DNA of 29,712 nt from DATAEK01 sp036258055 (GCA_036258055.1 DATAEK010000137.1:1-29712); one strand, 5' to 3'. Positions 19,461 through 27,766 are shown, counted from the first letter of the stretch. The notes: generated by a model not told the origin, from the sequence alone. A program made the numbers and translations.

Positions 19461-19802
19461 ATGCAGTCGATCTGCCTTCACTTCGACACGCTTCTCGCGG
19501 AACAGCGCGAAGGAGGCGAGCCGTGGCTCGAGTTCCTGCGCGTGCCCGCGTTGCGCGCCGGTCTCTACGTACTCGCGCCGGGCGCCTGGGATCACCAGAC
19601 ACCGCACGAGGAAGACGAGATCTACTACGTCGTGTCCGGCAAGGCGCGGTTCGAAGCGGGGAGCAACTCGCATGACGTGGGGGCGGGATCGCTGATCTAC
19701 GTGGCCGCACGTCAGGAACACAGGTTCACCAACATTACGGAAGAGCTGCGCGTGCTGGTGTGCTTCGCGGCGCCCAATCGAAGCGCCGCAGGTCGTGAGT
19801 GA
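19461..19802 (+). CDS. Cupin-domain protein
   Basis: A 113-residue single-domain cupin. Motif 1 reads GAWDHQTPHEEDEIYYVVSG with His/His/Glu ligands, and motif 2 reads GSLIYVAARQEHRFTN with His and Asn. It can therefore bind a metal ion and may be an enzyme or small-molecule sensor. No fused domain tells its substrate. It lies 70 bases after the ADOP permease and touches the next gene (stop at 19800-19802), so the cupin and the outer-membrane gene are likely cotranscribed. Confidence 0.88.
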   Translation: MQSICLHFDTLLAEQREGGEPWLEFLRVPALRAGLYVLAPGAWDHQTPHEEDEIYYVVSGKARFEAGSNSHDVGAGSLIYVAARQEHRFTNITEELRVLVCFAAPNRSAAGRE

Positions 19803-19806
19803 GGAG

Positions 19807-19836
19807 GCGGAGTTCGATGAAGCGGAGTTCGATGAA
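19807..19836 (+). repeat. 15-bp tandem duplication spanning a ribosome-binding site and start codon
   Basis: GCGGAGTTCGATGAA occurs twice in tandem, at 19807-19821 and 19822-19836. Each copy contains GGAG and an in-frame ATG (19817 and 19832), so the next gene has two equivalent translation starts, with residues RSSMK repeated. Confidence 0.85.
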
Positions 19837-21208
19837 ACTGAAGCATCTCGTGATCGCGACGGCAACAGCAGCCGTCTGCCTGGCGCCGGCGCCAGCGCAG
19901 GCACACACGCTGCTCTCGGAGCTGCTGCTCAAGATCCTCCTGTCGGATATCGTGCTCGCTCCTCCGACGGCCCCCGGGTTCCAGAGTCACGAAGCGCACT
20001 TTCAGCCGGTGATCGGCGGCGGCCTCGCGTCGGGGTTCCAGATCAATCAGCTGGAGGTTCCGCTCGCCATCAACTCCGTCATCGCCGCTCAGCTGGCCAC
20101 GATTCCGCTGGGATCGTCGTCAGGAGGATTCTCGTACACGTTCGACCCCGCGCTTGGCACCTTCTCGCGCGAGAGCAGCACATTTGGATCCGCGTTCGTC
20201 GAACGCGCGCTGACCGCAGGGCGGGGCCGCTGGAATCTCGGGTTCAATTTCCAACGCGCGACCTACGACACGCTCGAAGGCAAGAATCTCGATAACGGCA
20301 GCGTCGCGGTGTATCTCGTGCACCAGGACTGCTGCGCGCCGACGAATACGGCTGGGACGCCACCGGGCCCTTTCTTCGAAGGTGACATCATTCAGAATCA
20401 GCTCTCGCTGAAGCTGACGAGCAGCACCTTTTCGCTCTACGCCAACTACGGCTTCACCGATCGGCTCGACCTCGGCATCGTCGTCCCCTTCGTGACGACG
20501 CGGATGGAAGCCACGGCGCACGCGACGGTTTTGAAGCTCGCGACGGCGGACGTTCCCGGCATTCACAATTTCACCAACGGCACATCCGAGGAGGCGATTT
20601 CCGATTCGAGCTCCGCTCAGGGGATCGGCGACATCCTGCTGCGCTCGAAGTACCGGTTCTTCGACGCCGCGGGAGGCGGACTGGCCGCCGGCCTGGACGT
20701 GCGGCTTCCGAGCGGCGACTCGGAACAACTGCTCGGTGCCGGCAGCGCTCAGTTCAAGGTCTCGGTGATCGGCTCGATGGCGTCGGGCCCGTTTTCCCCA
20801 CACGTGAATCTTGGCTACACGTTCAGCACCGGCGATGAGCCTGCTGCGCTCGATGTGACGCTGCAGGTGCCCGACGAGTTCGCCTACGCGGCGGGGTTCG
20901 AGGTGGCGCCGCATCCACGCGCGACGGTGTCGTTCGACGTGTTGGGACGGACGCTGCGCGATCTCGGACGGCTTGTGCCCGTGGCGCGCCAATTCCCGTT
21001 CGTGACGAGCGCCGGCGTCTTTGGCACCGCGACCTTCGAAGAGTTCGCGAGGAGACCTGGCGACCTCAACCTCATCGTCGGGGCGACTGGCGTGCGGTTC
21101 AATCCGCGCGGGAACCTGCTGATCTCCGCCGAAGTGCTCGTGCCGTTCACGAAGGCGGGCCTGCGCGACAAGATCACGCCGGTCTTCGGGGTCGACTACT
21201 CCTTCTGA
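19817..21208 (+). CDS. Outer-membrane transporter/porin, phenol-degradation MetA-like
   Basis: About 463 residues with a signal peptide (LVIATATAAVCLAPAPAQAH) and a long beta-barrel, ending FGVDYSF with a terminal Phe. Segments such as YGFTDRLDLGIVVPFVTTRMEA and GIGDILLRSKYRF recall the 'phenol degradation MetA' / transporter family of outer-membrane proteins. The role is probably uptake or efflux of a hydrophobic compound. The ATG at 19817 has GGAGG 9 bases ahead, while the ATG at 19832 is also well placed; the GTG at 19799 overlaps the cupin stop and is less likely. The 3' end overlaps the convergent cyclase gene by 13 bases. Confidence 0.85.
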   Translation: MKRSSMKLKHLVIATATAAVCLAPAPAQAHTLLSELLLKILLSDIVLAPPTAPGFQSHEAHFQPVIGGGLASGFQINQLEVPLAINSVIAAQLATIPLGSSSGGFSYTFDPALGTFSRESSTFGSAFVERALTAGRGRWNLGFNFQRATYDTLEGKNLDNGSVAVYLVHQDCCAPTNTAGTPPGPFFEGDIIQNQLSLKLTSSTFSLYANYGFTDRLDLGIVVPFVTTRMEATAHATVLKLATADVPGIHNFTNGTSEEAISDSSSAQGIGDILLRSKYRFFDAAGGGLAAGLDVRLPSGDSEQLLGAGSAQFKVSVIGSMASGPFSPHVNLGYTFSTGDEPAALDVTLQVPDEFAYAAGFEVAPHPRATVSFDVLGRTLRDLGRLVPVARQFPFVTSAGVFGTATFEEFARRPGDLNLIVGATGVRFNPRGNLLISAEVLVPFTKAGLRDKITPVFGVDYSF

Positions 21209-22752
21209 GTCGGCGCGCTCTGTTCGACCGTGAAGAGATCCACTGGAGCGTCGCGCCCTCGAAGCCCCACGGTGCCGACGCTCCGGAGGCCTGCCGGTGA
21301 CGTGAGCCGCTCCCGCGTGGCCGCGGTGAGCACGATCTGGCCTGGCTCACACGCGTAGGTCACCATCCTGGCGCAGGTGTTCACGACATCGCCGAGGACC
21401 GTGTACTCCCGGCGCCTCGGCGATCCGATGTCTCCCACGGTCGCAATTCCGGAATTGACCGCGATGCGAAGCGCAATCGGCGGCTGAAGATCCAGCGAGG
21501 CGACGGCCTGGTGCATCGCCGTCGCAACCCGCAGCGCCCGTGCCGCGTGATCGGGCTGCGCGAGCGGTGCGCCGAACACGGCGAGCACGGCATCGCCGAT
21601 GAACTTGTCCAGCATGCCTTCTTCCGCGAACACCGCGTCGCACATCACACCAAGACACTGGTTGAGGAGCTGCGCGACGGCCGACGGCGTCATCCGCTCC
21701 GCGCGCGCGGTGAAGCCGACGATGTCGGCGAAGAGGACGGTGACGTCGCGCTCCTCCGCCATGAACGGAGCGTCCGCCCCGATGCCCTTGGCCAGAATGC
21801 GTTCCACCACGGCGGCCGGATGGTACCGCTGCAGCGCTTCGCGCCGTCGCGTTTCCTGCAGGATCTGTTCGCTCAACCGCGCCTGCTCGATCGCGACGGC
21901 GGCGTAAGACGACAGCGCTTGCAGCACGTCGAGGTCCGCGGCGGTGAGCTGGGCGGTGTGCGGGTTGTCCACGTAGAGGACGCCGATGACCCGGCTCTGG
22001 TTCCACAGCGGCGTGCACATGAACGACCGAATCTGCGCATCCTGCACGCTTTGCAATGCGGCGAATCGGGACTCGAGCCGCACATCGCCCGCGAGGATGG
22101 CGATACGTTCTTCGATCACGCGGCGGACGATCGTCCGGCTCAGGCTGGCGTGCGACACGACCTCGCCGCTGCGGGACCGCGCGACGTGAGGCACGATGTC
22201 CCCGGTTTCCTCGTCGAGGAGCAGGATGAACGCGCGCTCGACCGCGATGGTGTCGAAGACGACCGTCGCGATGCGGTTCAGGATCTCCGGCAGAGGTTGC
22301 CATCGGACGAGCTGGCGGGAGATCTCCGTGAGGAGTAGGAGCAGGCGCTCCGAATGGGCCGCCGGCTGAACTCCGGCCCTGGTTTCGGTGTCGTCGTCCA
22401 CGCGCCGGACCACCGTGCGATCAGTTTCGATGAGCGAGTGTTCATCGCTCAAGATCGTCGACGGTGGCTGGTAGTTCTCGACCCGCAACGGAAAGCGCCC
22501 GAGAACGATGGCATCGCCGTGATGCACCTGTGCCTCGGTCACTTGTTCGCCGTTGAGGAAGGTGCCGTTTCTACCACCGAGGTCGGTGAGAACGCAGCGA
22601 TCGCCATGGATACGGAACCGTGCGTGCCGACGCGAGATGCTGGGGTCCTCGATGGTCAGATCGCAGATGCTGGCGCGGCCGACGATGGTGTCTCCCGGCG
22701 TCAGCTCGTGCCGGCAGGTCTGTCCGTCGCGCGTGTAAAGGAGCGTCAACAT
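21196..22752 (-). CDS. FHA-GAF-class III adenylyl cyclase
   Basis: A 518-residue signalling protein with three domains. An FHA domain (about 1-95) shows the phosphothreonine-binding motifs GR, SRRH and NGT (RNGTFLNGE). A GAF domain (about 135-300) contains MCTPLWNQSRVIGVLYVDN. A class III cyclase domain (about 330-500) shows metal-binding Asp in LFADIVGFT and FIGDAVLAVFG, adenine-type Lys in DKFIGD, and EYTVLGDVVNTCARM. These features favour ATP to cAMP. It is divergent from the PP2C-kinase pair with 65 bases between starts; the FHA domain may bind the kinase or its substrates. Confidence 0.94.
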   Translation of the reverse strand: MLTLLYTRDGQTCRHELTPGDTIVGRASICDLTIEDPSISRRHARFRIHGDRCVLTDLGGRNGTFLNGEQVTEAQVHHGDAIVLGRFPLRVENYQPPSTILSDEHSLIETDRTVVRRVDDDTETRAGVQPAAHSERLLLLLTEISRQLVRWQPLPEILNRIATVVFDTIAVERAFILLLDEETGDIVPHVARSRSGEVVSHASLSRTIVRRVIEERIAILAGDVRLESRFAALQSVQDAQIRSFMCTPLWNQSRVIGVLYVDNPHTAQLTAADLDVLQALSSYAAVAIEQARLSEQILQETRRREALQRYHPAAVVERILAKGIGADAPFMAEERDVTVLFADIVGFTARAERMTPSAVAQLLNQCLGVMCDAVFAEEGMLDKFIGDAVLAVFGAPLAQPDHAARALRVATAMHQAVASLDLQPPIALRIAVNSGIATVGDIGSPRRREYTVLGDVVNTCARMVTYACEPGQIVLTAATRERLTSPAGLRSVGTVGLRGRDAPVDLFTVEQSAPTQKE

Positions 22753-22757
22753 GCGGG

Positions 22758-22788
22758 TTGCGGCGCCAGGAGGCGCTGTTAGTATAGT
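22758..22788 (+). promoter_or_regulatory. Divergent promoter region between cyclase and phosphatase
   Basis: On the plus strand TTGCGG (22758-22763) and TAGTAT (22780-22785, 16-base spacing) or TATAGT (22783-22788) could form a sigma-70-like promoter for the phosphatase, whose GGAGG precedes the ATG by 8 bases. On the minus strand TATACT overlaps the same bases (22786-22781), so the two genes may share and compete for this region. Confidence 0.4.
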
Positions 22789-22817
22789 GGCTCCCGCGCT
22801 CGACGGAGGGTGGCCGG

Positions 22818-23579
22818 ATGGTGTCTGGGCATGGCGCGACGCACTGCGGCAAGGTGCGGCGTCACAACGAAGACGGCATGCTCGTGGAAGATCGGCTTGG
22901 CCTGTTCGCCGTCGCCGACGGCATGGGCGGACACAACGCCGGCGAAGTCGCCTCGGCCCTCGCGCTCGAATCCCTCGATGGCTTTCTGGAGAGGTCCAAT
23001 CAGGATCGCGAGCTCACCTGGCCGTTCGGCATCGAGAGCACGCTGGACTACAACGGCAACCGGTTGCGAACCGCCGTCAAGCTCGCGAACAGGCGCGTGT
23101 TCCGCGAGAGCGAAAGCCGCGATCAATACACCGGGATGGGAACGACGCTCGCCGTGGTGCTCGCCGATGGTCCCTGCGCGACGATCTGTGGCGTCGGCGA
23201 CAGCCGCGTCTACCTGGTTCGTGCCGGAAACATCGAGCGATTGACGCAGGATCACACCTGGGTCGAAACGCTGCTCGCGCAGAATCCCACGATGAGCCGG
23301 GCGTCGCTCGCGGATCATCCCATGCGCCACGTGCTCACGAAGGTCATCGGCGGACAGGACGATGTCGAAGTGACGATTACGTCCCGGCCGCTTGTCGCCG
23401 GAGACCGTTTCGTGATCTGCTCCGACGGCGTGCATGGCGCGCTCGATGAAGCGCGCATTGCGCAGATCGTCAGATCGGCCGCCGACACGAAGAGCGCGGC
23501 GGATCGACTCGTCGCGGAGGCGTTGGATCTCGATGGCGAGGACAACCTGACGGCGGTCGTCGCTGGTGTTTCCGGATGA
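22818..23579 (+). CDS. PP2C-family protein Ser/Thr phosphatase
   Basis: A 253-residue PPM/PP2C phosphatase that removes phosphate from Ser/Thr in a metal-dependent way. Hallmarks are RHNEDG near the N-terminus, VADGMGGHNAGE, the central GVGDSRVYL, ICSDGVHG and the final GEDNLTAVV, so the metal-binding Asp residues are intact. The start ATG follows GGAGG at 8 bases. Its stop overlaps the kinase ATG (ATGA), and the two are clearly translationally coupled. It is the likely antagonist of the adjacent kinase. Confidence 0.95.
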   Translation: MVSGHGATHCGKVRRHNEDGMLVEDRLGLFAVADGMGGHNAGEVASALALESLDGFLERSNQDRELTWPFGIESTLDYNGNRLRTAVKLANRRVFRESESRDQYTGMGTTLAVVLADGPCATICGVGDSRVYLVRAGNIERLTQDHTWVETLLAQNPTMSRASLADHPMRHVLTKVIGGQDDVEVTITSRPLVAGDRFVICSDGVHGALDEARIAQIVRSAADTKSAADRLVAEALDLDGEDNLTAVVAGVSG

Positions 23580-26038
23580 CCAAACCCCCGTCGGGATCGT
23601 CCGGCAGCAGCAGTGGTCCAGGCACGCCCGTCGCGACGCCCGCGCCGCTGGGGTTCATCGGCCGTTATCAGACCCTCGAGAAAATTGGCGAAGGCGGGAT
23701 GGGGTCGCTCTTCCTCGCCCGCGATCCCGCGATTGACCGTCTCGTTGCGATCAAGCTGCTGCGCCGCGGGTTCGACACCGCGCCTCTCCGCGAGCGTTTC
23801 GCGCGTGAAGCCCGCGCCGCGGGCCGCCTGCGCCACCCGAACATCGTCACGATCTTCGACGTCGGTGAGCACGATGGCGATCCGTTCATCGCGATGGAGT
23901 TCCTGGCCGGGGAGACCCTGGCAGAGTTGATCCGACACGGCGCGCGCATGTCGCTCTCGCGGCGGCTGAAACTCATCGAGGAGCTCTGTGACGGCCTCGC
24001 GTATGCCCATCGCGCAGGTCTCGTGCACCGCGACGTCAAACCCGCGAACCTCATGGTCGATGCTGACGGGATTCTCAAGATCCTCGACTTCGGTATCGTC
24101 CGTCTCGGTAATTCGGGGATGACCCAGGCCGGGATGCTCGTCGGGACGGTGAACTACATGTCGCCCGAGCAGGTGCTCGGCACGCCGGTCGATCATCGCA
24201 GCGACATCTTCGCAGTCGGCCTGGTCGCGTACGAGCTGATCAGCGGGCGGCAGGCATTTCCCGGCACGATGAAGGACGGCCTGCTCAACAAGATCACGAA
24301 CGTGGCATTCGAGCCGGTGTTGACTGTCGTGCCGGGGCTGGATGCGGAAGTCACGGCGATCGTCGACACGGCGTTGAAGAAGGAGCCGGCGGATCGCTAT
24401 CAGGATCTGGCGCGGATGCGCAACGAGCTTGCGCGCGCACGCGTACGCATCGAGCGCGCGGAGGAGCAGGCGGCGATCGATTCCGCGGCGGATTCGGGCG
24501 AAACGGCGCTCATCTCGCAGGAAGTCACGATGGCGGGGCCGGACACCCCGGGCCCGCGCTCGGCCTCAGCGGAGCTCGCGGCTGACGCGGAGCGCGCGCT
24601 GGCGGACGGCAACTACCGCGCGGCGCTCACGATTGCCGGCCGTTCGGCGGCGATCAACCCGCAGGATCGCAGCGCAAGCGGCGTTGCCGCGCGGGCGGAA
24701 GCCGCGCTGCTCGACCGCGGGCGTCTTCTCGAGAGCGGCTCAGGCATAGGCCCTCGCGCCTCGTCCTCGGCGTCCGTCGCAGCGCCAACGCCGTCCACGC
24801 CGTCACAGCCGGCCACGCAGACTGTCAGCGGACGATCGACGCAGCTTGCCGTTGCGGTTGCGGTACTCGCCCTCATCATCGCGGCGGTGGCCGTGTGGCC
24901 GCAGTTGCGTTCCTCCAGGCAGGCACAGTCGACGGACGCGCAGACCGCGGTGCCGCCCCATCCGCTGCCGGCGCCCCCAGCCGCGACCGACACCAAGCCG
25001 ACTCCGGCCGAGTCGATCTCGGTTCCGCCTCCGGTCGTGACTCCGCCGCCGTCCGTTCAACCCGATACGGCTGCCGCGGATCCGAAACCGGAGGTGACGG
25101 AGCCGTCGAAAGACGAGCGGCGGACGGTTGATGCGCCCGCGGCGACCGACCGGCGCGCGGGACGAAGCGCAACGACCGCAGCAGATTCGCGACGACCGTC
25201 AGCCCGCGGGACTGCTGCGGTCGCGGACCCGCCGCCTGTGAAGCCTGCGGAGCCCGCGCCGAGTCAACCAGCGGAGGCTCCACCGGCAACGTTACGGGCC
25301 GGCGTGGAAACATCGGTGCCGCAGCGTACTCACTACGTGCCGCCGGCGTATCCAGCAGACGCCCGTGCGGCAGGGATCGAGGGAACGGTCAACGTCGAAC
25401 TCACGATCAACACGGACGGGCGGGTCAGCGACGCGCATGTCGTGCGCTCGATTCCGGCGCTCGATGCGGCGGCGCTCGCCGCCGTGCGGCAATGGGAATT
25501 CAAGCCGCCGCGAAACGGCAACACACCGGTCAAGCTGCTGTACACCGTGCAGGTGCCGTTCGACCTGCCGGAACCGCCGAAGCCGCTCTCGGCACCGCCA
25601 GGCGTCGGCGTGCCTCCTCCGAGCGCGCCACCGGTGAGCAAGCCTGCGGAGACCGCGAAGCCGCCGACACCCGCACCCTCGCCGGCCCCTCCGCAGGATC
25701 CCCGCGCGGATGACGCGGCGATTCGCGACGTGTTGCGGCGTTATCAAGCTGCCTGGCAGGCCCTCGATCTCGCCGCGCTCCAGAGGGTGCAGGCGCTGTC
25801 GTCCGATCAGGTCGAACGGGTGCGGGCGACGATGGCGGGGGCGCGATCGTACGTCGTCGACGTGAACGTCGAAAGCATCACCATCGATCCTTCCGGACGG
25901 ACGGCGTCTGCGCAGTGTGTGATTCGCCGCCATTTCCAGCCGCGCAGCGGCCTCTCACGAGAGGTGCCCGCGCGGGCCGAGACGATCCGGTTCGAGAAAC
26001 GTGGCGAGGCCTGGACCATCACAGATTTGCAACAGTGA
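23576..26038 (+). CDS. Membrane Ser/Thr kinase with TonB-C and NTF2-like domains
   Basis: The 820-residue protein combines modules rarely seen together. An N-terminal kinase domain (about 30-295) carries the glycine loop GEGGMG (38-43), Lys60, HRDVKPANL (Asp153), DFG (Asp171) and SPEQ. A short helical TPR-like stretch (about 331-380) follows, then one transmembrane helix (about 423-442) and a long Pro/Ala/Thr-rich linker. A TonB C-terminal-like domain (about 585-660; YPADARAAGIEGTVNVEL, QWEFKPP) comes next, and last an NTF2/SnoaL-like domain (about 710-820; YQAAWQALDL). The kinase half would be cytoplasmic and the TonB half periplasmic. It is coupled to the phosphatase. Confidence 0.93.
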   Translation: MTKPPSGSSGSSSGPGTPVATPAPLGFIGRYQTLEKIGEGGMGSLFLARDPAIDRLVAIKLLRRGFDTAPLRERFAREARAAGRLRHPNIVTIFDVGEHDGDPFIAMEFLAGETLAELIRHGARMSLSRRLKLIEELCDGLAYAHRAGLVHRDVKPANLMVDADGILKILDFGIVRLGNSGMTQAGMLVGTVNYMSPEQVLGTPVDHRSDIFAVGLVAYELISGRQAFPGTMKDGLLNKITNVAFEPVLTVVPGLDAEVTAIVDTALKKEPADRYQDLARMRNELARARVRIERAEEQAAIDSAADSGETALISQEVTMAGPDTPGPRSASAELAADAERALADGNYRAALTIAGRSAAINPQDRSASGVAARAEAALLDRGRLLESGSGIGPRASSSASVAAPTPSTPSQPATQTVSGRSTQLAVAVAVLALIIAAVAVWPQLRSSRQAQSTDAQTAVPPHPLPAPPAATDTKPTPAESISVPPPVVTPPPSVQPDTAAADPKPEVTEPSKDERRTVDAPAATDRRAGRSATTAADSRRPSARGTAAVADPPPVKPAEPAPSQPAEAPPATLRAGVETSVPQRTHYVPPAYPADARAAGIEGTVNVELTINTDGRVSDAHVVRSIPALDAAALAAVRQWEFKPPRNGNTPVKLLYTVQVPFDLPEPPKPLSAPPGVGVPPPSAPPVSKPAETAKPPTPAPSPAPPQDPRADDAAIRDVLRRYQAAWQALDLAALQRVQALSSDQVERVRATMAGARSYVVDVNVESITIDPSGRTASAQCVIRRHFQPRSGLSREVPARAETIRFEKRGEAWTITDLQQ

Positions 26039-26059
26039 GGTCGGGCGGCGTGGGAACTC

Positions 26060-26068
26060 TGCTACACT
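26060..26068 (+). promoter_or_regulatory. Extended -10 element before the CsgG-like gene
   Basis: TGCTACACT fits an extended -10 (TGn + TACACT) in the 66-base gap after the kinase stop, about 30 bases before the GGAGGT ribosome-binding site at 26094-26099. No good -35 is visible. Readthrough from the kinase gene is also possible. Confidence 0.35.
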
Positions 26069-26104
26069 GAACGTCCCCCCAGCTCTTTCTAGCGGAGGTA
26101 CATC

Positions 26105-26800
26105 TTGCGTGCATTAGTACGTTCAGGGGCCCTGGCTCTCGGGCTGGCCGTCTGCGCACTGCCCGCGGCTGCGCAGTCGACGCGGCCGACTGTCGCGATT
26201 CTGAGCTTCGAGTACGGCACCATCGAGCACTGGTGGAACGGCAACCAGGACATCGGTGAGGGCATCTCGGACCTGCTGGTGGACGAACTCGTCAACGACG
26301 GCAGCTATCGCGTGATCGAGCGGAAGCGGCTCGATGCGATTCTGGCGGAGCAGAATTTCTCGCAGAGCGAACGCGCCGATCCGAGCGCGAAGACGCTCGC
26401 GCAGGTCGGCAAGATGCTCGGCGTGAAGTACCTGATCGTCGGCTCGGTGACCAAGTTCGGCACCGAAAACAGCAACAAGAGCGTCGGCGGCGCCGGGTTC
26501 GGCAGCAAGTACGGCATCGGCAACGTCGGGACCTCGAAGGGAAAGGCGAACGTCGCCATCGCCGCGCGGGTGATCGACACGACGACGGGCGAGATCATGG
26601 CCAGCGCGAAGGGCGAGGGGACGTCCAAGCGCAGCGGCCTCCTGCTCGCGGGGGCGGGTGGCGGCGGCGGCGGTGCCGGGGCCGGCCACATCGACTTCGG
26701 CGCCTCGAATTTCCGCGACACGATCCTGGGCGAAGCGACTGATGCGGCAGTCAAGTCGACCGCCGAGAAGCTGATCGCTGCCAAATCGCGCCTGCAGTAG
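26105..26800 (+). CDS. CsgG/HfaB-like secreted protein
   Basis: A 231-residue CsgG-family protein. It has a signal peptide (GALALGLAVCALPAAAQS) and the CsgG core VAILSFEYGTIEHWW, DLLVDELVNDGSYRVIERKRLDAIL, GKMLGVKYLIVGSVTKF, ending with a C-terminal helix. Unlike E. coli CsgG it has no lipobox cysteine, and it carries glycine-rich insertions near residues 125-145 and 180-198. It may form or recruit an envelope assembly platform. The start is a TTG, decided by GGAGGT 5 bases upstream and the signal peptide that follows directly. No curli subunit gene is near. Confidence 0.88.
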   Translation: MRALVRSGALALGLAVCALPAAAQSTRPTVAILSFEYGTIEHWWNGNQDIGEGISDLLVDELVNDGSYRVIERKRLDAILAEQNFSQSERADPSAKTLAQVGKMLGVKYLIVGSVTKFGTENSNKSVGGAGFGSKYGIGNVGTSKGKANVAIAARVIDTTTGEIMASAKGEGTSKRSGLLLAGAGGGGGGAGAGHIDFGASNFRDTILGEATDAAVKSTAEKLIAAKSRLQ

Positions 26801-26879
26801 TCACTTTTTCTTCAGGCTTCTTCATCCGCTGGTCACGACAGGGCGCCTCCAGGCTGGTAGTTTCAGCTCGGAGGCTGCC

Positions 26880-27695
26880 ATGTCGAAGGCCCACCTGCTC
26901 GGCGGACTGCTCGTTGCCGCCCTCGCCACCACAGGCTGCGCGCCGTATCTGTCACCGTACGGCCCCGGCTACGCACAACCCCTGATCCAGCCTCGCCCTC
27001 CGGTTGCCGTCGATCCATCCGTCAGCGCCCGGGGGCGATGGGACAACGTCATGCTCCTGCCCGTCGATTCCGTCGTCGGCATCCTGACGATGGACGGTCC
27101 GCGTGTGGGCGTGCTGTCCCACGCGGACGGTTATGGCGTCCGCGTCATGGTGGACGGCCTCGAGCAACAGATCGCGCGCGACGATGTGCTTCGTGTCGAT
27201 CTCGTGCATCTGCCTGGTTCGGATACGAGAGCCGTTGCCAGAAAGGCAGCGGGCGGGGCGCTGCTGGGCGCGGGAGCCGCGGCTCTCTTCGCCGGTGTCC
27301 TGGGTGGTTCTGCCTGGCCGCCGGCTGGAGCTCTTCTCCGCGGGGGCGCCGCGGTCGGCGGGGTCAGCGGCGCGATGGCGGGGCTCGCGGAGCGTCAGGG
27401 GCAGGTGATCTACATCGCGGAGAACCAACGCGGGGTGGTGCCACGACGATCCGTACCCGCTGACACTGTGCCACTCGACCGGTACGAGACGCGCCCGACG
27501 GCGTCGTATTCTTCCGAGGAGTGGTCGCAGATCAGCGAGCTGCGACCGGCAACACGGGTGACAGTCGTCACCACCAGCGGTGTGAGCCATCAGGGGACGT
27601 GGATTGGCGCTGACGACACCGACATCCGGATCGACTATCGAGGTGCGGAGCTTCGGATTGCGCGACGGGCCGTTCGGCGCGTGGATGTGTGGTAG
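26880..27695 (+). CDS. Lipoprotein-like protein with duplicated small-barrel domain
   Basis: A 271-residue exported protein. The signal peptide ends at LATTGC (Cys20), a lipobox with Thr instead of the usual Leu/Val at -3, so lipidation is likely but not certain. Two similar about 50-residue beta units (60-109 and 222-271) share a pattern ending GxExxIARxxVxRVD[LV], which resembles a small SH3/Sm-like barrel. Between them lies a Gly/Ala-rich hydrophobic stretch (121-169) like a glycine zipper that may insert into or pack against a membrane. GGAGG precedes the ATG by 6 bases. It follows the CsgG-like gene by 79 bases. Function unknown. Confidence 0.8.
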   Translation: MSKAHLLGGLLVAALATTGCAPYLSPYGPGYAQPLIQPRPPVAVDPSVSARGRWDNVMLLPVDSVVGILTMDGPRVGVLSHADGYGVRVMVDGLEQQIARDDVLRVDLVHLPGSDTRAVARKAAGGALLGAGAAALFAGVLGGSAWPPAGALLRGGAAVGGVSGAMAGLAERQGQVIYIAENQRGVVPRRSVPADTVPLDRYETRPTASYSSEEWSQISELRPATRVTVVTTSGVSHQGTWIGADDTDIRIDYRGAELRIARRAVRRVDVW

Positions 27696-27703
27696 TCGTT
27701 CTC

Positions 27704-27766
27704 GGCGTTCGGCGTTCGGCGTTCGGCGTTCGGCGTTCGGCGTTCGGCGTTCGGCGTTCGGCGTTC
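27704..27766. repeat. Nine perfect copies of heptamer GGCGTTC
   Basis: GGCGTTC repeats nine times without a mismatch, beginning 8 bases after the lipoprotein stop codon. The rest of the gap up to 27911 holds a GC-rich GCGGGG/CCCCGC hairpin near 27860-27877 and no recognisable gene. Slipped-strand copy-number change is expected for such an array. Confidence 0.95.

Noticed and set aside
18378..19904. 508-residue minus-strand ORF opposite the second ADOP permease
   Set aside because: Low-complexity Arg/Asp/His-rich translation across a clear permease and a cupin gene.
22758..27695. Type VI secretion regulatory cluster
   Set aside because: PP2C, kinase and FHA genes occur with type VI systems, but no Tss/Tag genes are visible and the kinase has a TonB-type tail instead.
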